A stretch of 5,124 nt of DNA from Sellimonas sp963559135. Lineage in GTDB: Bacteria > Bacillota > Clostridia > Lachnospirales > Lachnospiraceae. Shown here one piece after another: positions 1 through 5,081 of the stretch; position 1 is the stretch's first letter, and each line of letters starts with the position of its first letter. Location of the stretch: assembly GCA_963559135.1 (NCBI GenBank), contig CAUWJP010000058.1:1-5124 (forward strand), given 5' to 3'. Below the pieces are notes generated by a model that saw only the letters and a program-made list of their open reading frames with translations, had not been told where the DNA came from and did no database searches. Both the position numbers and the translations under genes were made by a program.

Positions 1-25
1 TTTATTTTGCCTGAAAAGTGGAAGA

Positions 26-136
26 TCAGTTTGTTATAGTGTGCCCGATAACACTTTGAAAAGAACTCCGATTAATTTTTTCCATATACTTCTTGATTGG
101 AATATCCCGCTTCTCTTTGGTAAATTTAAAATTCAT
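26..136 (-). CDS. doubtful small ORF downstream of the lipoprotein gene
   Basis: An ATG at 136 with GGGGTG five bases upstream opens 36 codons (begins MNFKFTKEKRDIPIKKY, ends SVIGHTITN). The same frame is open back to 223, overlapping the lipoprotein 3' end, and the upstream part (for example FKELDAKYFITWGEK) looks protein-like, but it has no ATG, GTG or TTG start. It could be a small basic peptide, or the worn end of a longer gene whose beginning was lost when the lipoprotein gene came to lie next to it. No family is recognised. The rest of the left 204 bases shows no clear terminator or promoter. Confidence 0.25.
   Translation of the reverse strand: MNFKFTKEKRDIPIKKYMEKINRSSFQSVIGHTITN
54..92. 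repeat. imperfect 39-bp direct repeat, copy 2
   Basis: This is the partner of the segment at 1883-1921, in the same orientation, with 33 of 39 matching positions. The two copies bracket the Cys-rich gene and the lipoprotein gene, about 1.83 kb apart. Here it falls inside the doubtful small ORF 26-136, and the substitutions do not favour that ORF's reading frame clearly. No transposase or terminal inverted repeats accompany it. Confidence 0.5.
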
Positions 137-204
137 TTTTTCACCCCAAGTAATAAAATATTTCGCGTCTAATTCTTTGAAACTTTTATCATTGTAAAAT
201 ATGT

Positions 205-1440
205 TTATTCTTTTAATGATATTTCATATTCATGCCATATCTGATCCGCTAGATTAGAAGCATATTTTTCCCAGCCTTGGGCCGGTTCCACACCATATTC
301 TACAGTTTTTCGAATGTTTGAAAGCAAATTTTTTTCTACATTAGTGATAAAATAGGCACCATCAAGCTCTTTAAAGCTTTCTTCAACTTGTAAAATTTCT
401 TTTTCTGATCTATCGAATAACCAATCTGAAATTTTATTTTGTTGCACGGTCATTCCCACGCTTTCCTTAAATATCTCTGTCACCCCTTTATTCTCCTGCA
501 TTTCGCTATTTAGAAATAGCATTAAAAAACGATATGCCTCTTTCTTATGTTCACTGTTCATCCCAACAGCCCCATAGGTCATAACTGATGCCATCTTTCT
601 CCCCTCTAAATCTGGCATTACGTGAGCAAATGCGATATTACTTCCGTGATATGATCGTATTGCACCAAATTGATATGAACTATCAGTTAAATCTACATCT
701 TCTTGCATCGTTTCCTGACAAAACTGTAAATAAGAACCAGCAAATGTTTTCCATTTTTCCTTATCAAACTTTACAGTTTTCTTTTTATAGTCCACTGCTG
801 GTTGGAACCATCGTCCAGCAGCTAAATACATTGCCCTCCCTAAAGTGGCTCTTATCCTTGGATCTGAAGATGTCTTCGCATACGCCATCCACTCTTCTAA
901 ATTATTTCCCATTTCATCCCCTAACAATGTTTCTCCCGAAAATACATAATAATAGCAAGAAAGTGGAAGAATATACTGTTTGCCTTCATACTGACCAGCA
1001 GTAAGAAGTGAAGTATTATAAGTACTGTCTTTCCAATAAGAATCTTTATCCATATATTTATCCAATGATGCAAATACACCACTTTGCATAGATTTATAAG
1101 GATTTTCAAATAGTTCTGTCTTTATTTCAGCAGCATCCTCATTTGTATCCATTAAATAAACATCCGCTCCCTTTCCGGACATAATTTTCGTTCGTAGTTT
1201 TTGTATTTCAGCATCTCGTTCACTTTGCATAGAAGGAAGGACATTCAGTTTTATTTTTACTTCTGATATTTCCTCCATAAAGTTTGCAACATCTTCGACT
1301 TCTTTACGGATTGAAGGATCAGTAATCACGGTCAATGAAATGCTATTTGATTTGTTTTTGTTTGACTGGCAACTGCTAGATGTCACGCATAAGACAGACA
1401 AAAATCCTATTACAATTAAACATCTCCATTTTTTTTTCAT
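205..1440 (-). CDS. extracellular solute-binding-type lipoprotein
   Basis: This 411-residue protein resembles family-1 (carbohydrate-type) solute-binding proteins of ABC importers, which capture a ligand at the outer face of the membrane. The N-terminus MKKKWRC plus a hydrophobic stretch leads to TSSSC with Cys24 as the probable lipid anchor. The -3 residue is Ser rather than the usual Leu, a slightly weak lipobox. It is followed by a Ser/Asn/Lys linker. Family-like segments are LTVITDPS at the first strand (36-43), KIMSGKGADVYLMD (85-98), GVFASLDKYMDKD (121-133) and AGQYEGKQYILPLSCYYY (148-165). Length is normal. The ATG has AAGGAAAAG upstream. No permease or ATPase gene is in view, so it is either an orphan receptor-like protein or its transporter lies to the left or elsewhere. 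The upstream hairpin suggests partial read-through from the agrBD transcript. I see no convincing separate promoter in the 109-base gap. The ligand cannot be told from the sequence. Confidence 0.85.
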   Translation of the reverse strand: MKKKWRCLIVIGFLSVLCVTSSSCQSNKNKSNSISLTVITDPSIRKEVEDVANFMEEISEVKIKLNVLPSMQSERDAEIQKLRTKIMSGKGADVYLMDTNEDAAEIKTELFENPYKSMQSGVFASLDKYMDKDSYWKDSTYNTSLLTAGQYEGKQYILPLSCYYYVFSGETLLGDEMGNNLEEWMAYAKTSSDPRIRATLGRAMYLAAGRWFQPAVDYKKKTVKFDKEKWKTFAGSYLQFCQETMQEDVDLTDSSYQFGAIRSYHGSNIAFAHVMPDLEGRKMASVMTYGAVGMNSEHKKEAYRFLMLFLNSEMQENKGVTEIFKESVGMTVQQNKISDWLFDRSEKEILQVEESFKELDGAYFITNVEKNLLSNIRKTVEYGVEPAQGWEKYASNLADQIWHEYEISLKE

Positions 1441-1464
1441 GATGTCTTTTCCTTTCTTGAATTT

Positions 1465-1504
1465 TTACAAAAGCCACACATCGGAAAATGCATGGCTTTT
1501 GTAA
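1465..1504 (-). terminator. 17-bp-stem hairpin between the Cys-rich gene and the lipoprotein gene
   Basis: On the minus strand, TTACAAAAGCCATGCAT pairs with ATGTGTGGCTTTTGTAA across a 6-base loop. All 17 positions pair, two adjacent ones as G-U wobbles. The 3' arm contains GGCTTTTGT, so the GCCA/TGGC part followed by T4 resembles a symmetrical intrinsic terminator rather than one with a long U tail. It sits 45 bases after the Cys-rich gene stop and 24 bases before the lipoprotein start. It may end most transcripts after agrBD and the Cys-rich gene, or protect their 3' end, letting only part continue into the lipoprotein gene. Confidence 0.7.
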
Positions 1505-1549
1505 TTCATTTCACTCTAAATACAATTTCTTAATTATATATAGAAATAT

Positions 1550-1867
1550 TTAATTATGTCCCGTACATTCGACTTTATACTCATGTTCTTTACTTGAAAT
1601 GTATCCATTTTCACAGCGATTACATTTCATTGTAGTAGTTACCATTCTCCGTTTATACTGATCAGTTCCATACGCGTAACCATGGGTACATTTTTTGCTG
1701 TCATAGGTTGTCCAAGCTGTATAAGATTTACTTGGAACCATTGTCCCTCCACAAGGACACAACGGTAACCTTGGCTGAACCTCAGCTGCATTAACGGATA
1801 CCATACCCATCGATAAAACCATAATTGTTGCCGCAACTACTGCAAACATTTTTTTCGCCTTTTTCAT
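1550..1867 (-). CDS. small secreted Cys-rich (zinc-ribbon-like) protein of unknown function
   Basis: This protein has 105 residues. Residues 1-27 form a classical signal peptide: MKKAKK, a hydrophobic core (FAVVAATIMVLSMGMV) and a VNA-A cleavage site, with no lipobox, so the mature protein of about 78 residues should be released. It contains CPCGG (Cys37, Cys39), Cys60-Thr-His62, CNRC (Cys82, Cys85) and Cys101-Thr-Gly-His104. This pattern suggests a zinc-ribbon-like fold, or disulphides outside the cell. The middle is rich in Tyr, Thr, Lys and Arg. I do not recognise a named family. The ATG at 1867 has AGGAGA about 8 bases upstream. An in-frame TTG at 1900 would spoil the signal peptide. It lies 91 bases after agrD with no terminator or clear promoter between, so it is probably co-transcribed and quorum-controlled. 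A strong hairpin follows 45 bases downstream. Confidence 0.85.
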   Translation of the reverse strand: MKKAKKMFAVVAATIMVLSMGMVSVNAAEVQPRLPLCPCGGTMVPSKSYTAWTTYDSKKCTHGYAYGTDQYKRRMVTTTMKCNRCENGYISSKEHEYKVECTGHN

Positions 1868-1882
1868 ATTGTTCTCTCCTTC

Positions 1883-1921
1883 CTTTGAAAAGAATTCCAA
1901 TTAACTTTTTCCGATTACTTC
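1883..1921. repeat. imperfect 39-bp direct repeat, copy 1
   Basis: This segment, in the leader between agrD and the Cys-rich gene, matches 54-92 at 33 of 39 positions without gaps. The first 30 bases match at 27. Both copies have the same orientation. Weaker similarity with small indels seems to continue rightward for about 25 bases. It ends just before the ribosome binding site of the Cys-rich gene. Its role is unknown: it could be a duplication scar, a remnant of a coding segment or a shared leader element. Confidence 0.5.
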
Positions 1922-1958
1922 CTTCCCATTAGAATCCACCCCTTTCCAAAACTTCCAT

Positions 1959-2123
1959 TTAGATTTTTCTTTCATTTTCTTCCTGCTCTACTTTTTTAAC
2001 AAGTTCGGCAAAATTCTCCGGTTTTTTCACTTTGTGCATGCTAAACGGAATACTCTTTCCCACGCTTCGTTTTGCCACATCAAGTATCAGTTTCTCGGCA
2101 TAACAGGTAATTTTCTCTCTCAT
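1959..2123 (-). CDS. agrD: AgrD-like cyclic autoinducer precursor, core without cysteine
   Basis: This 54-residue peptide is the presumed signal precursor processed by AgrB. It has the three AgrD parts: an amphipathic N-terminal helix (about 1-20, MREKITCYAEKLILDVAKR), a short core around SVGKSIPFSM (20-29) and a polar charged tail (30-54, ending EQEENERKI). The tail segment HKVKKP matches the spacing of S. aureus DEVEVP, with a conserved Pro35 six residues after Met29. By that alignment the core would end at Met29. No Cys lies in the core. The only one is Cys7 in the helix, so Ser24 is the best ring-forming residue and would give a lactone. The start is fixed by AGAAGGAGG 9 bases upstream and by the ATGA overlap with agrB. 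An in-frame upstream extension to 2198 lies inside agrB and is rejected. Position and layout make the role likely, but sequence similarity to known AgrD is only general. Confidence 0.78.
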   Translation of the reverse strand: MREKITCYAEKLILDVAKRSVGKSIPFSMHKVKKPENFAELVKKVEQEENERKI

Positions 2124-2676
2124 TTTAAATTCCTCCTTCTTATTAACGTTATTCCCTCTGCCAATATTGCACCTATTCCAATAGCCACCCAATACCAACT
2201 TATCATAAAAAGAAATAGTAATAGTATGTTAATTAAAATCATGATTTTGCATTTAACTATACAATATTTTTTTTGATCTAATTGGTCAAAATACTCGTCA
2301 TAAGGAGCGAAAACAAGGTATAAAGTATTGATGATTAAGAAAAGAAGCACCCTTATTTTTATATTATCTCCCATGATCTGAGGAGCAGATATAGACATCG
2401 CAATAGCAATTCCTGTTAAGATAAAACACCCTGTCCCAGTCTTTACATGAATTCCTCCTGCGTATTTTCGGATACTCCCAAATACAAATACTGCAAATAA
2501 AACTTCGTAAAACTTATCAATAACTATTCCGATCATCAAATAAACCAAAAACTTAATCGCAGAATCTAAAATCAATTCTATTCCATAACCTATAAGTTCT
2601 TTTTTTCTTGGCTATATGCTTTTTCATAATCCAAAATATTTATCAATTTATTTAATACTTTATTTTCTTTAATCAT
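2120..2676 (-). CDS. agrB: AgrB-like peptide-processing membrane protease, split by a -1 frame change
   Basis: AgrB is a membrane cysteine endopeptidase that cleaves the AgrD precursor and closes the peptide ring. As written, the ATG at 2676 (AAAGGCG 8-9 bases upstream) opens only 28 codons, ending at TAG (2590-2592). The rest lies in the -1 frame and runs to 2120. Joining the frames at the A7 run (2600-2606) gives 185 residues, a normal AgrB length. The N-terminal helix begins MIKENKVLNKLINIL, followed by IGYGIEL, membrane segments, RKYAGGIH with His77 and GTGCF with Cys84. His and Cys are seven apart and carry the same numbers as the S. aureus catalytic pair. A positively charged end (IRRRNLK) follows. 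The downstream piece alone could start only at a TTG (2575) with a poor ribosome binding site and would lack the first 34 residues. The stop overlaps the agrD start as ATGA, and the agrD ribosome binding site lies in the last agrB codons. The domain is otherwise undamaged, so the break is recent, programmed or an error in the sequence. Confidence 0.85.
2600..2607 (-). other. A_AAA_AAG slippery heptamer / A7 tract inside agrB
   Basis: Read on the minus strand in the agrB start frame, the codons are GAA AAA AAG AAC TTA TAG. This places A_AAA_AAG, the classic -1 slippery heptamer of E. coli dnaX and many IS3-family elements, exactly in phase, six bases before the stop. A -1 slip reads on as GAA CTT ATA GGT and yields full-length AgrB. 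Eight A instead of seven would give the same protein. The heptamer runs from 2599 (G) to 2605 within the A run. No strong downstream stem-loop or upstream ribosome-binding-like enhancer is evident, apart from a weak AGAAT/ATTCT pairing about 20 bases later. Confidence 0.65.
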
Positions 2677-2716
2677 TCATTTTTCGCCTTTACATTTTGT
2701 TTTCTGTTAATTTCAG

Positions 2717-2744
2717 ATTATACAGATAGATCCAATAAATTCAA
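2717..2744 (-). promoter_or_regulatory. predicted agrBD promoter (P2-like)
   Basis: On the minus strand, TTGAAT (2739-2744) and a consensus TATAAT (2717-2722) are separated by 16 bases. Transcription would begin near 2710, leaving a leader of about 35 bases with AAAGGCG as ribosome binding site for agrB. The LytTR repeats lie directly upstream. The spacer differs from the usual 17 bases, which would suit a promoter that needs activation. No sequence-specific attenuator is visible in the leader. Confidence 0.75.
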
Positions 2745-2750
2745 TATAGT

Positions 2751-2783
2751 TTGCATGAACGTCACGATTTCTTGCATAAACGT
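2751..2783 (-). promoter_or_regulatory. paired LytTR (AgrA-type) binding repeats
   Basis: On the minus strand, ACGTTTATGCAA (2772-2783) and ACGTTCATGCAA (2751-2762) are direct repeats differing at one of 12 bases. Their start-to-start distance is exactly 21 bp, two helical turns. With the preceding base, AACGTTTAT fits the published LytTR consensus [TA][AC][CA]GTTN[AG][TG] completely. The second copy, GACGTTCAT, fits at all but the first position. The pair ends six bases upstream of the -35 box of the next promoter, a normal position for an activator. The inferred role is AgrA-dependent positive feedback on agrBD. Confidence 0.8.
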
Positions 2784-2784
2784 T

Positions 2785-2836
2785 AAAAAAAGATCTGTAA
2801 ATCGATTGTTTCACAAGCAAATTTACAAATCTTTTT
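2785..2836 (-). terminator. long-stem intrinsic terminator after agrC
   Basis: Six bases after the kinase stop codon, the minus strand has a 16-bp stem pairing AAAAAGATTTGTAAAT with ATTTACAGATCTTTTT. All positions pair, one of them as a G-U wobble. The loop is about 18 bases and the 3' side ends in seven T. The loop itself contains a small TTG/CAA pairing. It separates the agrA-agrC transcript from the agrBD promoter that begins just downstream, so signal production and sensing are two transcription units. Confidence 0.82.
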
Positions 2837-2842
2837 ATAAGA

Positions 2843-4141
2843 TTAGATATATTCTATTTCCAGTTTTTGAATTACATTTCCATTTTCTATTTGAATTTCA
2901 TGATACATATCAGAGTGTTTTCCTATGAGTTCCTGTGCCCAGTAAAGTCCGTTTCCATGATGTTCCCCTTTTGTCGAATAATGTTTCTCAAACATTTGTA
3001 CCAGATCCGGCACTTTCAAACAGGTATTTTCAATCCTGAAAATCATTCTTCCCTCCGTATTCCGCACAGAAATCCAAACCTTTTTCGTTGTACATTCTTT
3101 TGCCGCTTCCATTGCGTTATCAAGAAAAATCCCTAAAATTTGTATCACGTCTTCTATCGAATGGTATTCTATATGAAGTTCTTTGGGAACATCAATAGAG
3201 ATTTCGATCCCTTCTGCCATTGCAGCTACAACCTTTTCATAAAAGAACCCCTTCATTTCTATCGGATATATATGGCGTAAGGCAGTCCATACTTGGGTTT
3301 TTGCTTCTTCTTTTACCAAGGGATTCTGAAATTTTTCTTTGAAAAAATCCTTTAATTCCTCCATACGATCTTCTTTTATATATCCTGACATTGTAAGTAA
3401 AAGGTTTTTGTAATTGTGGCGGAATCTTGACATGTCATCCAGCATATACTCCAGGCCATTAATATAGTTTTCCATATCTTTTTGCTTCCGGGCCTTTTCT
3501 TTGTGTTTTTCTTCTTCCAGGATATTTTTTGTATTCTGAATCATCAGCCCGCTGCTGATCAAAAGGCAGCAGGCAAAAATAATACAATTTAACATTAACG
3601 CTGCGGGATCATACCCGACACTTCGTCCCAACATTATTGTTATCAGAAAAACAGCCAGAAACAAGAGACAATTCCCTGCAAGCGCTATCCATACAGGGCT
3701 ATCCAATTCCAACAGTTTTACTAATGAAAGCTTTTTATACAAGATGTATCTCAAGGCAACGATCAATAGAGCGAACAAAACAAGATAACTAATTGAAAAT
3801 AACAGCCAGTACTTCTCTGCAATGAATTCTGGCGTGACGTTGGCAGCTTTCGCAACGATTACCAGAAGTATATTATTGCAAAAGATTCCCAGCATATAAC
3901 CTACACATGCCAACGCCAGATTTGCAGCTTTGTTTTTTTGAGCCATACAGATCAAAAAAAATAACAATAGTGTTATCATCAAAAAATTGGAATGAAAGCT
4001 GATATATTCCCCCAGCATTCCTGCACCGGTCATATAGATGGCTAAAACCAGGTATTGCCATATTTTTAATGGCTGCATCAATAAGCCGCATGTTCCTAAC
4101 AGAACACATACCGTATTACAAAGCCAATAAAAAAAGCTCAT
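2843..4141 (-). CDS. agrC: AgrC-like membrane sensor histidine kinase (GHKL type)
   Basis: This 432-residue protein is the predicted receptor for the peptide made by AgrB/AgrD. Residues 1 to about 205 are strongly hydrophobic with six or seven membrane segments (roughly 5-24, 28-45, 52-68, 75-98, 112-136, 150-172 and 183-201), as in AgrC sensors. A charged helix (206-235) leads into the H-box SRFRHNYKN with the likely phosphorylated His242. The ATP-binding domain has the N-box FLDNAMEAAKE (Asn342, Glu345) and the G-box HHGNGLYWAQELI (396-398). The FRHNY H-box and compact C-terminus are typical of the HPK10/GHKL group that pairs with LytTR regulators. The start follows the agrA stop by one base, with a GAGGGCGAG ribosome binding site inside the agrA end. 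All key kinase residues are present, and nothing suggests damage. It is followed at once by a strong terminator. Confidence 0.92.
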   Translation of the reverse strand: MSFFYWLCNTVCVLLGTCGLLMQPLKIWQYLVLAIYMTGAGMLGEYISFHSNFLMITLLLFFLICMAQKNKAANLALACVGYMLGIFCNNILLVIVAKAANVTPEFIAEKYWLLFSISYLVLFALLIVALRYILYKKLSLVKLLELDSPVWIALAGNCLLFLAVFLITIMLGRSVGYDPAALMLNCIIFACCLLISSGLMIQNTKNILEEEKHKEKARKQKDMENYINGLEYMLDDMSRFRHNYKNLLLTMSGYIKEDRMEELKDFFKEKFQNPLVKEEAKTQVWTALRHIYPIEMKGFFYEKVVAAMAEGIEISIDVPKELHIEYHSIEDVIQILGIFLDNAMEAAKECTTKKVWISVRNTEGRMIFRIENTCLKVPDLVQMFEKHYSTKGEHHGNGLYWAQELIGKHSDMYHEIQIENGNVIQKLEIEYI

Positions 4142-4142
4142 T

Positions 4143-4913
4143 CTACTCGCCCTCTTTCATTTTCCAATATACTTCCGTTACTTCTTTTATCTTTCGAAAG
4201 GAAATATCATATTGTTTCCCGTTTTTCATAAAAACGAATCGGTTCTTTTTATCAAACATTTCTATTTGATGCACAGCTATAATGCAGCCTTTATTAACCG
4301 CAAGAAATTCTTCACCTAGTTGCGCTTCCAGTTCTTTCAATGACATGCTGGAGGTGATGACCCTATCTTTAGCATAAATCATAACTTTCCGGTGGACGGT
4401 ATCTGTTTCAATACAAATGATCTCACTTTCGAGAACTCGATTATTTCCACTTCTATCCAGATAAATAACTTTTTGTTTTTGTCTACTTTGTTTTTCTTGC
4501 ATTACCTTGAATATTCTGTTTAAACGAAGCCATGTTTTTTCGCTCAATTCTGTCGATAGATACTCTGCCGTATCCTTTACAACATAGTCAATGACATCCA
4601 TCTCTTCTTCAAACACTCGATACGCTAAATCTGATCTGGATGTAAGAAAAACATAGCAAAAATTTTCGTTGATTTTTTTTAACCGGTTGACCAATTCAAA
4701 TCCATCCATCTCAAATCCATCCAACTGAATATCGACAAAAAACAATGCTTTTTCTTCCTTTTCTCTTTTTGAATCAGCAATAGTGTCTTCCGGATTATTT
4801 CTAACAGAGACAATTTGAGCTTCTATTCTTGTCTTATCTATATAATTTTCGAGGATCTTTTGAAATAAATGCAATTGTTCATCGTGATCATCACACAAAT
4901 ATATTGAGATCAT
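4143..4913 (-). CDS. agrA: AgrA-like LytTR response regulator
   Basis: This 256-residue cytoplasmic response regulator would take phosphate from the adjacent histidine kinase and bind DNA. The receiver domain (about residues 1-125) shows the acidic pocket Asp8/Asp9, the phosphoacceptor Asp61 in the FFVDIQLDG motif, the switch Thr91 in FLTS and Lys113 in DYVVKD. After a charged linker, residues 148-250 form a LytTR DNA-binding domain, recognisable from VIYLDRSG, IICIETD, the central SMSLKELEAQL helix and FLAVNKGCIIAV. LytTR proteins bind paired short direct repeats, and such repeats occur in front of agrB. The ATG is supported by AAGGAG about 9 bases upstream. The stop is one base from the kinase start, so the two genes are translationally linked. 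Family assignment is firm. The name agrA rests on architecture plus the agrBD-like genes next door. Confidence 0.93.
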   Translation of the reverse strand: MISIYLCDDHDEQLHLFQKILENYIDKTRIEAQIVSVRNNPEDTIADSKREKEEKALFFVDIQLDGFEMDGFELVNRLKKINENFCYVFLTSRSDLAYRVFEEEMDVIDYVVKDTAEYLSTELSEKTWLRLNRIFKVMQEKQSRQKQKVIYLDRSGNNRVLESEIICIETDTVHRKVMIYAKDRVITSSMSLKELEAQLGEEFLAVNKGCIIAVHQIEMFDKKNRFVFMKNGKQYDISFRKIKEVTEVYWKMKEGE

Positions 4914-4936
4914 CCTAAAGTCTCCTTATCCCTCTT

Positions 4937-4966
4937 AGTATATCATATTTTATTCATGATTCACAA
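4937..4966 (-). promoter_or_regulatory. predicted sigma-A promoter of the agrA-agrC unit
   Basis: On the minus strand, TTGTGA (4961-4966) and TATACT (4937-4942) are separated by 18 bases. The -10 box is preceded by TGA, giving an extended TGn-10 element. The start codon of the response regulator lies about 24 bases downstream of the -10 box, leaving a short leader with an AAGGAG ribosome binding site. A dyad TGATT-GTG-AATCA (4957-4969) covers the -35 box and could be an operator. No LytTR-type direct repeats are seen here, in contrast to the agrBD promoter, so this unit may be constitutive or controlled by something else. Confidence 0.55.
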
Positions 4967-5022
4967 TCACTCATTATATAGACGCACGAGATCGAAAAAT
5001 CTTTCGCTTTTTTCTTTTACAC

Positions 5023-5048
5023 AAAAAAAAGAGAGAGAAAATCTCTCT
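5023..5048 (-). terminator. intrinsic-terminator-like hairpin upstream of agrA
   Basis: On the minus strand a perfect 7-bp stem (AGAGAGA / TCTCTCT) with a 5-base loop is followed by a run of eight T. It lies about 35 bases after the possible stop codon at 5082 and about 55 bases before the agrA promoter. It would therefore insulate the agr locus from upstream transcription. The stem has only three G-C pairs, so it may be weak. The plus strand also has a T-rich stretch after the stem, so some bidirectional activity is possible. Confidence 0.5.
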
Positions 5049-5081
5049 TCTTTTCTGAAACGTCTTTTTCCAGCAAACCGT

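Noticed and set aside
31..56. TGTTAT/ATAACA hairpin near the left edge as a terminator
   Set aside because: The stem is only six bases, has a large loop and no T run after it on either strand.
588..1004. Plus-strand ORF of 138 codons inside the lipoprotein gene
   Set aside because: It is antisense to a well-supported gene, has no ribosome binding site I can see and no recognisable motif.
1868..1900. TTG start at 1900 for the Cys-rich protein
   Set aside because: It would add an acidic stretch ahead of the signal peptide and lacks a ribosome binding site. ATG 1867 has AGGAGA.
2124..2198. Longer agrD starting at 2198
   Set aside because: The extension lies wholly within agrB in another frame, while the ATG at 2123 has a textbook ribosome binding site and an ATGA overlap.
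2120..2575. agrB starting at TTG 2575 as a complete gene
   Set aside because: The TTG has only a weak GGA upstream and would drop 34 residues. The in-frame IGYGIEL sequence before it and the matching 28-codon piece from ATG 2676 show the true beginning lies upstream.
2669..2680. ATG at 2680 upstream of agrB
   Set aside because: It reads ATG AAT GAT TAA and stops after three codons. The ATG at 2676 has better spacing to AAAGGCG.
4973..4978. Second TATAAT upstream of agrA
   Set aside because: No acceptable -35 box lies 16-18 bases upstream on the minus strand. The extended -10 promoter at 4937-4966 is better.
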